Below, in pieces: positions 16,682 through 25,876 of a stretch of DNA of 64,000 nucleotides. Below the pieces are notes generated by a model that was not told where the DNA came from, did no database searches, and was given only the letters and a program-made list of their open reading frames with translations. A program made the position numbers and the translations under genes. This stretch comes from Candidatus Latescibacterota bacterium (GTDB lineage Bacteria > Krumholzibacteriota > Krumholzibacteriia > JACNKJ01): contig JACKDC010000003.1 in the NCBI GenBank assembly GCA_020633725.1, positions 508,648 through 572,647 of the forward strand, written 5' to 3'. Within the stretch, counting starts at the first letter, position 1. Each line of letters begins with the position of its first letter.

Positions 16682-18274
16682 TCAGTAGCCGGCGGCCTGT
16701 CCGTCCTTGCGGGGATCGGAGGCGGCGCAGTAGCCGTCGGGGAGGCGCAGCACTGCCTGGGCGCCGCCGAACTCGCGCCCGGGACGCTCCCGCAGCACCA
16801 GGTGACCGCGCGCGGCCAGCTGATCGGCCACACCGGGATCGAAGCCCTGCTCGAGGGCGAGGCGGCCGTCGGCGAGGAGGCGCCAGCGCGGCGCGTCCGC
16901 CGCGGCCTGGGGGTTCTGCCCGTAGTCGAGCACGCGCAGCAGGAACTGCAGCTGACCCTGGGGCTGCATCGGTCCCCCCATCACGCCGAAGCTCATGAGG
17001 GGGCGCCCCTCGTCGGTGACGAAGCCCGGCATCAGCGTGTGGAAGGGGCGCTTGCCGCCCGCCACGGCGTTGGGATGACCCGGCTTCAGCAGGAAGCCCG
17101 CGCCGCGATTCTGCAGCGCGATGCCGGTGCCCGGCACCACGACGCCGGAGCCGAAGCCCATGTAGTTGGACTGGATGTAGGACACCATCATGCCGCTGGC
17201 GTCGGCGGCGCTCAGCATCACCGTGCCGCCGGAGCCCAGCATGCCCAGCTCGCGGGAGCCGGCGCGCTCGCGGTCGATCTCCTCGGCCCAGCGCTCGAGC
17301 AGGCCGTCGTCGAGCAGCGAACTCGCCTCGATGCTCATGTGGTCCGGGTCCCCCACCAGGCCCTGCAGCAGGTTCAGCGCGCTCTTCATGGCCTCCACCT
17401 GCAGGTGCACGCCGGCCGCGGAGTCCACGGGATGTCGCTGCGGCTCCAGGTGGCGCAGGAGTCCCAGCGCCACCAGCGTGGCGATGCCCTGCCCGTTGGG
17501 CGGCAGCGCGTGGACGCGCACGCCGTGGTAGTCCAGATGCAGCGGCTTCACCCACTCCGACTGGTGGCTCGCGAGGTCCTCGGCCACGAGGGCGCCGCCG
17601 TCGGCGCGCGACGCCGCCACGATGCGCCCGGCCACCTCGCCGCGATAGAAGGCCTCGCCGCGGCTTTCGGCGATGCGCCGCAGCGTGTCGGCCTGCTCGG
17701 GGCAGCGGAAGCGCTCCCCGCAGGCGGGGGGGCGCCCGCCCGGCAGGAAGGTCTGCGCGAAGTCGGGAAACTCGCGAAAGCGTTCGGCGGCGCGGGCCCA
17801 GGCCGCGGCCGTCACCGGCGGGACGAGCCAGCCCTCGCGCGCGTAGCGCAGCGCCGGTCCGAAGAGCTGCGCGAAGGGCAGGCGGCCGAAGCGCTCCGAG
17901 AGGGACACCCAGGCGTGCACCGCGCCGGGCACGGTGACCGAGTCCCAGCCCGTCTCGGGCATGTGGGCGCGGCCGCTGAAGCGCTCGGGCGTCCAGGCGG
18001 CGGGGGAGCGTCCCGACCCGTTGAGGCCGTGGAGGTGTTCGCCGGTCCAGACCATCGCGAAGGCGTCGCCGCCGATGCCGTTCGAAGTGGGCTCCACCAC
18101 CGTCAGCGCGATGGCGGCGGCCAGGGCCGCATCCACCGCGTTGCCCCCTTCCTGGAGCATCTCCAGGCCGGCGTGCGCGGCCAGGGGCTGGCTGGTGGCC
18201 ACGACGTTCCGCGCGAAGACGGGCACGCGCCGCGAGGCGTAGGGCTGTTCCCAGGATAGCGCGGAGGGGTCCAT
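16682..18274 (-). CDS. Gamma-glutamyltransferase family protein (Ntn hydrolase)
   Basis: 530 aa, the usual GGT length. N-terminal NVVATSQPLAAHAGLEMLQ and GGNAVDAALAAAIALTVVEP, then GGDAFAMVW. The autoprocessing threonine falls in SGGTVMLSAADASG (equivalent to TTHxSVxD), followed by NYMGFGSGVVVPGTGIALQNRGAGF. Family members cleave gamma-glutamyl amide bonds such as those of glutathione, or act on cephalosporin/glutaryl substrates. No signal peptide is obvious from this start, so location is uncertain. Confidence 0.9.
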   Translation of the reverse strand: MDPSALSWEQPYASRRVPVFARNVVATSQPLAAHAGLEMLQEGGNAVDAALAAAIALTVVEPTSNGIGGDAFAMVWTGEHLHGLNGSGRSPAAWTPERFSGRAHMPETGWDSVTVPGAVHAWVSLSERFGRLPFAQLFGPALRYAREGWLVPPVTAAAWARAAERFREFPDFAQTFLPGGRPPACGERFRCPEQADTLRRIAESRGEAFYRGEVAGRIVAASRADGGALVAEDLASHQSEWVKPLHLDYHGVRVHALPPNGQGIATLVALGLLRHLEPQRHPVDSAAGVHLQVEAMKSALNLLQGLVGDPDHMSIEASSLLDDGLLERWAEEIDRERAGSRELGMLGSGGTVMLSAADASGMMVSYIQSNYMGFGSGVVVPGTGIALQNRGAGFLLKPGHPNAVAGGKRPFHTLMPGFVTDEGRPLMSFGVMGGPMQPQGQLQFLLRVLDYGQNPQAAADAPRWRLLADGRLALEQGFDPGVADQLAARGHLVLRERPGREFGGAQAVLRLPDGYCAASDPRKDGQAAGY

Positions 18275-18391
18275 CGTAGCTCCTGAAGGCGAGGGTCGTC
18301 AGATTCATGTGAAGCAAGGCGCTTGCCGATACGCCCTGTTTTGACAAGGACGGTTCCCATGGGGCGGCAGCGTGCCCCGCCGCCCGCGCGC

Positions 18392-18913
18392 TCAGTCCCG
18401 CAGCGCGCGGAAGAACGCGCGCCAGGGACCGACGGCCTCGCGGTAGCGGCACGCCTGCCAGCGCCGGATCTGCGCGAGATGCGCGAGGTCGCTGACGGTC
18501 CACGTGGCAATCAGTTCGGCGAGGGTCACCACGCCGAGCTCGGGGTGGCGTCCGCTGCGGGCGAGCGCGGCCGCGTCGAGCTGCCAGCCGCGAACGGTGG
18601 CCACGTTGTCGGCGCGCAGGCGTGCAAACTGGTCGAGCAGCGCGTCGAGATCGCTCAGATCGCGATCGAACTGCGCCATGCGGTCGAAAGGCGTGAAGGG
18701 ACGGGCCTCGCCGTCATTCAGGATGATGCGCCCCCGCGCGACCCAGTCGTCGATCTCGCCGTGGATGAGATGGCCGACCACGGCCCGCGGATCCCAGTCC
18801 TCGCGATTGGCGCCGTCGCCCACCCAGTCGTCGGGCAGGCCGCGCAGGGCGGCGTCGAGAGCGGCGGGCGTCCGCTCGAGCATCATCAGGGCCCGGTCGA
18901 GCGTGAAGGACAT
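18392..18913 (-). CDS. DinB/ClbS-like protein with degenerate metal site
   Basis: 173 aa, DinB fold. The N-terminal helix has LDAALRGLPDDWVGDG, the first metal His lies in AVVGHLIHGEIDDW, and the late helix reads TWTVSDLAHLAQIRRW. Where active relatives have HDxxH, the first His is Ser here, so one of the three metal ligands is missing. It is flanked by a GGT gene and the DUF5916 gene but not overlapping either. Function unknown. Confidence 0.75.
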   Translation of the reverse strand: MSFTLDRALMMLERTPAALDAALRGLPDDWVGDGANREDWDPRAVVGHLIHGEIDDWVARGRIILNDGEARPFTPFDRMAQFDRDLSDLDALLDQFARLRADNVATVRGWQLDAAALARSGRHPELGVVTLAELIATWTVSDLAHLAQIRRWQACRYREAVGPWRAFFRALRD

Positions 18914-18985
18914 GGGCGACTCCTCGGGTTGGCCGCGCCCGCGGCGCGGTTGCCGAGGATCGCCCGGTGCGGCGGCGGCGTCAAG

Positions 18986-21631
18986 CTAGAGGCTGAGCCA
19001 CTTGCTGACCTTGATCAGGAAGACGTCGTGGGGCCGCACGCCGAACAGCGCGTCCAGATCGTGGCCGGGGTGGAAGTCGCCCTGGCCGACGAAGTCGCTG
19101 CGCGACTGGCTCCAGACCAGGTAGAGCAGCGAACCCGGATTGAACTCCCAGCGCAGCACGACGTTGGAGTTGAAGTCGCGAAAGTTGAAGTCCGGATTGC
19201 CGAGGCTGTAGTCCACCGTGCCGTCGGCGTTCTCGTCCACGTCGTAGCCGCCGTCGGCCGCGGCGATCTCGCCCGCTCCGAAGGTGTGGTAGCGGTCGGC
19301 GAAGCGCGCGGCGTCGGGGTCGGTGATGCGCTTGAAATCGCGATAGCTGCCCGCCGTCACGAAGGGCGCGCCGTAGACCTGCAGCGACAGATTCGGCGTC
19401 ACCGCGTAGTCGGCGCGCAGCGTCATGCTCAGGGTCTTCTGGTCCAGCGTGGCGAAGAGGTAGCGGTCGTCCTCGCCGACGCTCCGCTGCGCGACGTACT
19501 GCATCGTCTGCTCGCGCGCCGTGTAGTCGGGGTTGAGCGTGAGTCGCAGGGCGTTGCTGGGACGCAGGCTCACGCTGAACCAGACGTCGCGAACGTCGTG
19601 CAGGCCGTGGTCGCCCTGAGAGGCGTAGCCGCCGAAGTTGTAGGTGAAGCGCGCGCGAGAGTCCGAGTTGAACCAGACGTTCAGCTCCCAGTCGCCGGGC
19701 AGGACCAGCGCCGGGCCGCCGCGCAGCGCCGTGTTGCTCGTCCACTCGGCCGTGCGCGTGATGCCGCCGCCGAGGCTCGCGTTGCCGGCCAGCTGCGCGT
19801 TGCTGTTCAGGTTCACCATGCGGCGCAGCAGGTTGCCGCCGAAGTCGAAGTCGAGCCACTGGTTCGAGTTCACGCTGAGGCTGCGCAGGGAGTGGAAGGG
19901 CTGGGCGTTCCAGCCGACCCAGGTGGACTGGTTGATGACGTCCGACTCGCGCATGTAGCCCAGGTCGTTGATCTCGAAGCCCGGCGAACGCCAGCCCACC
20001 TGCGTCTCGAAGCGCAGGCCCGTGGAGCCCAGACGCCCGAAGCGCAGCGACCCGGCGTGGCCGGCCAGGCTGCGGCGCGCGGGGTCGAAGTCGGCTTCGT
20101 CGTTGTCCGGGCGCTGGTAGTAGCGGGCGCTGGACAGCTGCGTGGCGGCCAGGGCCAGGCTGTCGCCGCGCACCTCGCTGCCGAGCAGGTTGGCGGCCAC
20201 GCGCCACTTGCGATCCCAGAGCGTGCTGTAGAAGTCGACGCCACCGGCGTAGGCCTGGCGGTGCATGAAGTCGAGGCCGGGCTCGGCCTTGCGGTTCACC
20301 GCGGTCACCATGCCGCCGATGCGCGTGTCCCCCTGGCGATAGTCGCGCTGCAGGCGCCCCACGAGCCAGTTGGTGGCCGGCTCCACGGCCACCTCTTCCT
20401 CGCCGGCGCCGTAGTCGGCCCGCGCGGCTTCGCGCGCGGTGACGCTCTCCAGCACCCCCAGGGACCAGCCGCCCGCGGTCTTGCCCGTCAGCTTGGCCGC
20501 GCCGAGGATCGAGCTGGCCTCGGGCAGTTCCACGTAGTCGGGAAAGTCGCGCGTGGGCCAGGGCCAGTCGGGCCGCCGACCGATGCGGCGCGAGTAGAAG
20601 AGGATGTCGCTCGTGTTGCGCCCGCCGGTGATCGCCGGCGCCACCGGGTAGTCGAGAATGTCGTTCCCCTCGAGGAAGAAGGGCCGTCGCTCGCTGAAGA
20701 AGGTCTCGAACTCGCTCAGGTTCAGCTCCGAGGGATCCGCCTCCACCTGCCCGAAGTCCGGGTTGACGGTGAAGTCGAGCGTCAGGTTGCTGCTCACGCC
20801 GATCTTGCCGTCGAGCCCCGCGGCGAGCTTGCCCTCGCGGCCGTCGGCGAAGGGATCGCCCGGATCGGCGGCGAAGCGCTCGTGACGCCCCACGGCATAG
20901 GGCAGCAGCTCCACGCGCCGCTGCACGGGCAGCCCCACCAGCCCGCGCAGCTCGCCGAAGCGGCTCACCCAGCCGCTCTCCTGCTGGCTCTTGGGCTGCC
21001 AGGTGGAGCGCTCCTCCTCGCGGAAGACGCGCCGCGTGACCTGGATGCCCCACACCTGCTCCGGCAGCGGCTGATAGCGCAGCTGGCTGAGCGGGATGCG
21101 GACCTCTGCGGTCCAGCCCTCGGCGTCCACGTGGGTCTTGAGATCCCAGATCGGGTCCCAGCTGCCGTCCCAGTCGTCGCCGTCCTTGCTGACGAACTCG
21201 TCCCCGCGCACGCCCGATACGCTGGACGTGAACGAATAGGCCGTGCGCCGGTCGTGATAGCTGTCGATGTTGATCTCCACCCAGTCGCCGGGGAACCAGT
21301 CGCGGCGCGTGAGTCGGCTGACGATCTTCTCCGGCTCGTCGTCGTAGGCGCGATAGGCCACGTAGAGATTGCGATCGTCGTAGAGGATCTTGAACGCGGT
21401 TTGCTGGCTGGGCGGCTTGCCCTCGTCGGGGCGCCACTGGGTGAAGTCCGCCCCCCAGTCCACGAGGTTCCAGCAGGGGTCGTCGAGCTGGCCGTCGATG
21501 CGCGGGCAGCCGGCCCCGCAGTGCGCGGTCTGGTAGACGCGGGGGACATGCGAAGGCGCCGCTTCCTGCGCGGCGCCGGTCGAGGCGGCGGCGAGAACGA
21601 GCGCCGCGGCGAGAGCGGACAGGGGGCGCAT
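18986..21631 (-). CDS. DUF5916 outer-membrane protein with CBM9-like N-terminal domain
   Basis: 881 aa from the ATG at complement 21629-21631 (GAGAGG upstream); an in-frame ATG 33 nt earlier is less likely. Signal peptide MRPLSALAAALVLAAASTGA, then a CBM9-like sandwich (PRIDGQLDDPCWNLVDW, LYDDRNLYVAYRAYDDEP), then the DUF5916 hallmark PDFGQVEADPSELNLSEFET, FFSERRPFFLEGNDI, and a long C-terminal barrel of alternating strands ending in VSKWLSL. The family is common in Bacteroidota and related phyla, predicted to lie in the outer membrane and often linked to polysaccharide or peptide uptake, but has no proven activity. Confidence 0.88.
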   Translation of the reverse strand: MRPLSALAAALVLAAASTGAAQEAAPSHVPRVYQTAHCGAGCPRIDGQLDDPCWNLVDWGADFTQWRPDEGKPPSQQTAFKILYDDRNLYVAYRAYDDEPEKIVSRLTRRDWFPGDWVEINIDSYHDRRTAYSFTSSVSGVRGDEFVSKDGDDWDGSWDPIWDLKTHVDAEGWTAEVRIPLSQLRYQPLPEQVWGIQVTRRVFREEERSTWQPKSQQESGWVSRFGELRGLVGLPVQRRVELLPYAVGRHERFAADPGDPFADGREGKLAAGLDGKIGVSSNLTLDFTVNPDFGQVEADPSELNLSEFETFFSERRPFFLEGNDILDYPVAPAITGGRNTSDILFYSRRIGRRPDWPWPTRDFPDYVELPEASSILGAAKLTGKTAGGWSLGVLESVTAREAARADYGAGEEEVAVEPATNWLVGRLQRDYRQGDTRIGGMVTAVNRKAEPGLDFMHRQAYAGGVDFYSTLWDRKWRVAANLLGSEVRGDSLALAATQLSSARYYQRPDNDEADFDPARRSLAGHAGSLRFGRLGSTGLRFETQVGWRSPGFEINDLGYMRESDVINQSTWVGWNAQPFHSLRSLSVNSNQWLDFDFGGNLLRRMVNLNSNAQLAGNASLGGGITRTAEWTSNTALRGGPALVLPGDWELNVWFNSDSRARFTYNFGGYASQGDHGLHDVRDVWFSVSLRPSNALRLTLNPDYTAREQTMQYVAQRSVGEDDRYLFATLDQKTLSMTLRADYAVTPNLSLQVYGAPFVTAGSYRDFKRITDPDAARFADRYHTFGAGEIAAADGGYDVDENADGTVDYSLGNPDFNFRDFNSNVVLRWEFNPGSLLYLVWSQSRSDFVGQGDFHPGHDLDALFGVRPHDVFLIKVSKWLSL

Positions 21632-21754
21632 CTCTACCTCTCGAGTCGGGGTGTGGGTGAGCACCTAGCGCGGCGACGCGCGGCAGGTTTCACTCGCGGC
21701 GTCGAGAGGTGAGACAGTCGAAGCCCGCCGTTGGTTCGGTAAAATGTGTAAACA

Positions 21755-21786
21755 CGATGTGCCGCCGGCGGACCGACGGCACATCG
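21755..21786 (-). terminator. Hairpin 3' of the propeller gene
   Basis: CGATGTGCCG (21755-21764) pairs with CGGCACATCG (21777-21786), extended by CGG/CCG across one mismatch. It lies 26 nt past the minus-strand stop at 21812. No T-run follows, so it may be a weak terminator or 3'-stabilising stem. Confidence 0.55.
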
Positions 21787-21811
21787 CCAGATGCGTGCTG
21801 CGCCTCGCGGC

Positions 21812-23083
21812 CTACTTGACGAGCACCAGCTTGCTGAACCGCTCGCCCTCGTCGCTGGACAGCCGCGCCAGGTAGATGCCGCCCGGCAGCGCGTGCCCCG
21901 CGTCGTCGCGCGCCTCCCAGTCCACCGCCTGCGGGCCGGCGGGCAGGCGGCCCGCGAAGGCCGTGGCCGCGCGGCGCCCGTTCACGGTGAACACGTCGAT
22001 CGACACGTCGCTCGCGGCGGCGAGCGAGAAGCGCAGCGTGGTCTTCGGGTTGAACGGATTCGGCTGCGCGGTCAGCCGCGACGCGAAGGCCGGCGCGTCG
22101 TCGACGCCGGTCAGGTCCGGCAAGGCCGCGCGGTAGCGGGTCACCGAGCCGCCGCTCTTGAAGAGCCAGCCATCGTGGGTGAGCAGCATGTTCACGGGAT
22201 GCGCAAAGGGCGGCAGATCCTCGGTGAAGGGCTGGAAGTCCACGAAGTCCGGCGTGAGCCAGACGCTGCCGCCCGCCGTGCTGCCCGACGCGCCGAAGGC
22301 GAGCAGGTTGCCGTGCACGGCCAGCCCGTTGAGATTGCGGTCGCCCGAGGGCAGGCCGGTGATCTGCGTCCAGCTCGCGCCCCAGTCGTCGCTGCGCCAG
22401 AGCGAGCCCACGCCGCCGTAGTGGTAGACGCTCAGGATCAGCGCGCCGCCGAAGACCGTCTCGGCGCAGAGATAGCTCGAGGGGAGCGGGCCGGTGACGT
22501 CGGTCCAGGTCTGGCCGCCGTCGGCGGAGCGGTAGATCCCACCGCTGTTGATGAGGCCGGTCGCGCCGAAGAGGTAAGACCCCGCCGCGAAGACGCGGGT
22601 GATGGACCCGCCGTCAGGCTGCGCGAGGGGCGTCCAGCTGTCGCCGAGGTCGTCGCTGCGCTGGGGCGCCGAGCCGATGACCCCGTAGAGCGCGCCGTCC
22701 ATGGCGAACAGGTTGTAGACCTCGCTCGCCTGGTAGGTCGCCGGCTGCCAGGTCTGCCACGCGCCGCCCACGCGCTCGACGCGCAGGTTGTAGGGCGCTT
22801 CGATGCTGCGGCTGACGAACATCCAGTCGCCCAGCTGCACCAGGCCGACCACCGGGGCGTAGGCGCCGGAGTCGAGGCCGTCGCCGGCGGGCGTCCAGCT
22901 CGCGCCGTGGTCCTGGCTCGCGAAGACGAGACCGGTGAAGGTGCCGGTGTAGAGGGCGTCGTCACCCGACATCAGCACTTCGATGTCGGAGGGGAATTCG
23001 GCGTCCGCGACGGGACTCCAGAGCGCCACCGCGGGCGCGGCCGCCAGGGCCACGAGCGCGAGCGCGGCCAGCAGGGTTCGCAT
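21812..23083 (-). CDS. Secreted BNR/sortilin-like beta-propeller protein with sorting domain
   Basis: 423 aa. Signal peptide MRTLLAALALVALAAAPAVA, then repeated propeller blades with Asp-box-like motifs (SQDHGASWTPAG, RSDDLGDSWTPL, RSADGGQTWTDV, RSDDWGASWTQI), then the C-terminal FlgD-Ig-like sorting domain (AQPNPFNPKTTLRF, GRRAATAF, ARDDAGHAL, GGIYLARL, KLVLVK). Likely exported and surface-attached; no catalytic residues recognised. It is divergent from the next secreted gene (23272). Confidence 0.85.
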   Translation of the reverse strand: MRTLLAALALVALAAAPAVALWSPVADAEFPSDIEVLMSGDDALYTGTFTGLVFASQDHGASWTPAGDGLDSGAYAPVVGLVQLGDWMFVSRSIEAPYNLRVERVGGAWQTWQPATYQASEVYNLFAMDGALYGVIGSAPQRSDDLGDSWTPLAQPDGGSITRVFAAGSYLFGATGLINSGGIYRSADGGQTWTDVTGPLPSSYLCAETVFGGALILSVYHYGGVGSLWRSDDWGASWTQITGLPSGDRNLNGLAVHGNLLAFGASGSTAGGSVWLTPDFVDFQPFTEDLPPFAHPVNMLLTHDGWLFKSGGSVTRYRAALPDLTGVDDAPAFASRLTAQPNPFNPKTTLRFSLAAASDVSIDVFTVNGRRAATAFAGRLPAGPQAVDWEARDDAGHALPGGIYLARLSSDEGERFSKLVLVK

Positions 23084-23126
23084 TGTCGACCTCCCGGGTC
23101 ATGGGGACTGCCACCACTTGCGCGCC

Positions 23127-23155
23127 ATTATATCCCAATAATGACGACAAATCAA
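23127..23155 (-). promoter_or_regulatory. Promoter of the propeller gene
   Basis: Minus-strand TTGATT (complement 23150-23155), 17-bp spacer, perfect TATAAT (complement 23127-23132). Start near 23120, leader about 37 nt to the ATG at 23083. Confidence 0.7.
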
Positions 23156-23271
23156 ACCCCCGTGCGCGGCCGGCCGGCACACCGGCCTTCCGCTGACAGC
23201 CCAAACCGCTTATGATAAGAGCGGTTGCTCCCCGCCAACGCCCCACGCTGGCTCCAACCAGGAGGTGGGAC

Positions 23272-24366
23272 GTGTCCCTCCGTATCGCCCTCGCTCTCGC
23301 GCTCGTCCTCGCGGGCTCCAGCTCGGCTCCCGCGCTCGATTTCAGCGCCGACGGCTCCCCGGCCCCTCCCCGCGCCGTCCGCGCGGACAGCACCTGGCTC
23401 TTCGCGCCCTCCGGCCTCGGCGCCCACGGCGAGCCCGGCACCACCGAGCGCGGCTACAGCTTCGACGGCTTCGGCGAGTGCCTGTCCGCGGACTGGACCG
23501 GCTTCGGCGGCAACACGGTCGCCCTGCGTGAGAACGACTTCCTGCCCGGCGTGAACGAGTCCTGCCTGTGGACCTTCTTCGATCCCGGCAGCGCCAACGA
23601 GGACTACCCCATGGGCATCATCCCCTACGGACCGCCTTACGTGGACATGGGGATCCAGTCGCCGCCGCTCGAGGTGGACGTCGATGGCCAGCCCTTCAAC
23701 ATGGCCTGGGGCGAGGGCCAGATCGTCCTGCAGTTCGACGTCTACCGCGATCTTCCGATCGACCCCCTGATCTTCTACACCTTCGGCCTCGCCGGACGGA
23801 CCAGCAACGGCAGCTACTCCGGCTTCACGCCGGTGACCACGGTGTTCTACGGCACCGACGGCTGGATCACGACGACCGTGGACATGACCCAGGCGCTCTA
23901 CGAGGTCATGGGGGCGAACGAGGACGGCATCTCCGGCGTCATGGTGCGTCTCGGCGTGCTGGACCTCTGCGCGGAGTGGTGCGGCGCCGTCGGCAGCGGA
24001 GAAAACCACACGCTCGGGCCGCTCTTCGACAACATCCAGGTCTGCGTGGTCAGGGAGTCCACGGCCGCCGGGGACGCCCCCGCCCCCACGACCAGCGCGC
24101 TGCTCGCGCCGCAACCCAACCCCTTCAACCCGAAGACATCGCTGCGCTTTGCCCTGGGCATGGCCGGACGGGCCGAGCTGAGCGTGCTGGACCTCGCGGG
24201 CCGGCGGGTGCGTCGCCTGCAGGCCGGCGCGCTCGAGGCCGGCGAACACCGCGTGGACTGGGACGGCCGCGACGATCGCGGACACGCCGTGGCCGCGGGC
24301 GTCTACCTCGTCCAGCTGCAGACGGAGACCGAGCGGCTGACGCGCAAAGCTGTGCTGCTGAAGTAG
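23272..24366 (+). CDS. Secreted protein of unknown function with sorting domain
   Basis: 364 aa from GTG 23272, chosen because AGGAGG lies 6 nt upstream and the reading then opens with a signal peptide (SLRIALALALVLAGSS). The middle (~250 residues) is a beta-rich extracellular domain, with DFLPGVNESCLWTFFDPGSA and LDLCAEWCGAVGSGENH; I recognise no family. The C-terminus is a FlgD-Ig-like sorting domain (PQPNPFNPKTSLRF, GRRVRRLQAG, DWDGRDDRGHAVA, AGVYLVQL, KAVLLK). Confidence 0.8.
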   Translation: MSLRIALALALVLAGSSSAPALDFSADGSPAPPRAVRADSTWLFAPSGLGAHGEPGTTERGYSFDGFGECLSADWTGFGGNTVALRENDFLPGVNESCLWTFFDPGSANEDYPMGIIPYGPPYVDMGIQSPPLEVDVDGQPFNMAWGEGQIVLQFDVYRDLPIDPLIFYTFGLAGRTSNGSYSGFTPVTTVFYGTDGWITTTVDMTQALYEVMGANEDGISGVMVRLGVLDLCAEWCGAVGSGENHTLGPLFDNIQVCVVRESTAAGDAPAPTTSALLAPQPNPFNPKTSLRFALGMAGRAELSVLDLAGRRVRRLQAGALEAGEHRVDWDGRDDRGHAVAAGVYLVQLQTETERLTRKAVLLK

Positions 24367-24370
24367 CGAG

Positions 24371-24419
24371 CTTGTGTCCTCTCGCGCCCCGCTTCGAAGG
24401 GGCGCGACCCGGACACAAG
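24371..24419. terminator. Two-part hairpin between convergent genes
   Basis: Outer stem CTTGTGTCC (24371-24379) / GGACACAAG (24411-24419), short internal loop, inner stem CGCGCCCC / GGGGCGCG with loop GCTTCGAA. It lies 4 bp after the + strand stop at 24366 and 44 bp after the minus-strand gltX stop, so it could serve both. There is no T-run on either side. Confidence 0.65.
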
Positions 24420-24463
24420 GCTCGCTCGCGGGCAGAGCAGATCCGCCCACGGGGGCGGGCCGC

Positions 24464-25876
24464 CTAGGCGGTCGCCGCGCGAAGGCGCGCGAGCACTTCG
24501 TCGCGGCCCAGGATCGCCGCCACTGCGGCGAGTTCGGGCCCGTGCGTCCGGCCCGTGAGCGCCACGCGCACCGGCATGAAGAGCTCCTTCCCCTTCGCTC
24601 CCACCGCCTTGCCCGCGTCCTTCAGCGCGGCCTTGAAGACCTCCGCGCCGAAGTCCTCCACCGCCGCGAGCCCATCGGCCAGCGCGGCGAAGAGCGGAGC
24701 GTGGGCGAGCCAGGGCCGGGCCTCCTCGTCCGGCGCGGGCGCGGGGCCGCGCAGCGCCGCCAGCTCCCGCGGCAGGTCGGCCGCGCAGCGCAGGTGGTCG
24801 ATGACCGCCGTGATCTCCAGGAGTCGCTGGGCGTCGTCCTCGTCCGGCAGGAAGGCGCGCGCCGCGGGCAGCAGCGCCGCGGGACCGGCCTCGCGCAGCT
24901 TCAGCCCGGCGAGCCAGTCCAGCTTGGCCGCGTCGAAGACGGCCGCGCTCTTGTTGAGCCTTTCAATCGTGAACGACGCGGTGAGTTCGGCACGACTCAT
25001 GGCCTCGCGGCCGTCGCCGGGGTTCCAGCCCAGCAGGGCCAGGTAGTTGACGATCGCGTCCGGCGGATAGCCCTCTGCACGGTACTGCTCCACGCTCACC
25101 GCGCCGTGGCGCTTCGAGAGCTTGGAACGGTCCTCGCCGAGGATCATGGACAGGTGCGCGAAGACGGGCGGCGGCGCGCCCAGCGCTTCGTATAGCAATA
25201 GCTGGCGCTGCGTGTTGGGCAGGTGGTCCTCGCCGCGCAGCACGTGGGTGATGCCCATGGCGGCGTCGTCCACCACGCAGGCGAAGTTGTAGACGGGCAG
25301 GCCGCTCGCGCGCAGCACGACGAAATCGCCCAGCGTGCCGGCGGCGAAGCGCACGTCGCCGCGCACGGCGTCGGTCACCACCACGTCTTGCGCGGGCACG
25401 CGGAAGCGGATCGCGTGCGGCTCGCGCGCCGCCCGAGCTTCCGCGAGGGCCGGATCGAGGGCGGCGCAGCGGCCGTCGTAGCGCGGGGCGCGGCCCTCGG
25501 CGCGCGCCTGCTCGCGCGCGGCGGCGAGACGCTCCTCGCTGCAGAAGCAGGGATAGGCCTGACCCGCGGCCGTGAGGCGCGCCGCGGCGTCGCGATAGAG
25601 CGCAAGGCGCTCGGACTGGCGATAGGGACCGTGCGGGCCGCCGACGTCGGGGCCCTCGTCCCAGTCCAGGCCCAGCCAGCGCAAGCTCTCCATGAGCGCG
25701 CGCTCGCTCGCCGCGTTCGAGCGCTCGGCGTCGGTGTCCTCGATGCGCAGCACGAAGACGCCGCCCTGCTGCCGCGCGAGCAGCCAGTTGAAGACGGCCG
25801 TGCGCGCCACGCCCATGTGCAGGCTGCTCTCGGCGCTGCCGGTGGGACTCGGCGCGAAGCGGACACGCACGGTCAT
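24464..25876 (-). CDS. gltX: Glutamyl-tRNA synthetase
   Basis: Class I synthetase charging tRNA-Glu. 470 aa. The HIGH motif is LHMGVARTA (residues 19-27), KLSKR is in EDRSKLSKRHGAV, and a zinc site of the Cys-x-Cys...Tyr...Cys type is at C110, C112, Y133 and C137. The C-terminal anticodon-binding cage is complete. Whether it is discriminating (tRNA-Glu only) is not decidable here; the window holds no gatCAB. The start overlaps the ispDF stop (ATGA). Confidence 0.97.
   Translation of the reverse strand: MTVRVRFAPSPTGSAESSLHMGVARTAVFNWLLARQQGGVFVLRIEDTDAERSNAASERALMESLRWLGLDWDEGPDVGGPHGPYRQSERLALYRDAAARLTAAGQAYPCFCSEERLAAAREQARAEGRAPRYDGRCAALDPALAEARAAREPHAIRFRVPAQDVVVTDAVRGDVRFAAGTLGDFVVLRASGLPVYNFACVVDDAAMGITHVLRGEDHLPNTQRQLLLYEALGAPPPVFAHLSMILGEDRSKLSKRHGAVSVEQYRAEGYPPDAIVNYLALLGWNPGDGREAMSRAELTASFTIERLNKSAAVFDAAKLDWLAGLKLREAGPAALLPAARAFLPDEDDAQRLLEITAVIDHLRCAADLPRELAALRGPAPAPDEEARPWLAHAPLFAALADGLAAVEDFGAEVFKAALKDAGKAVGAKGKELFMPVRVALTGRTHGPELAAVAAILGRDEVLARLRAATA

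Noticed and set aside
18323..21712. A 1129-codon open frame on the + strand
   Set aside because: Antisense to the DUF5916 gene; Arg/Ala/His-rich translation with no motif, an effect of high GC in the opposite frame.
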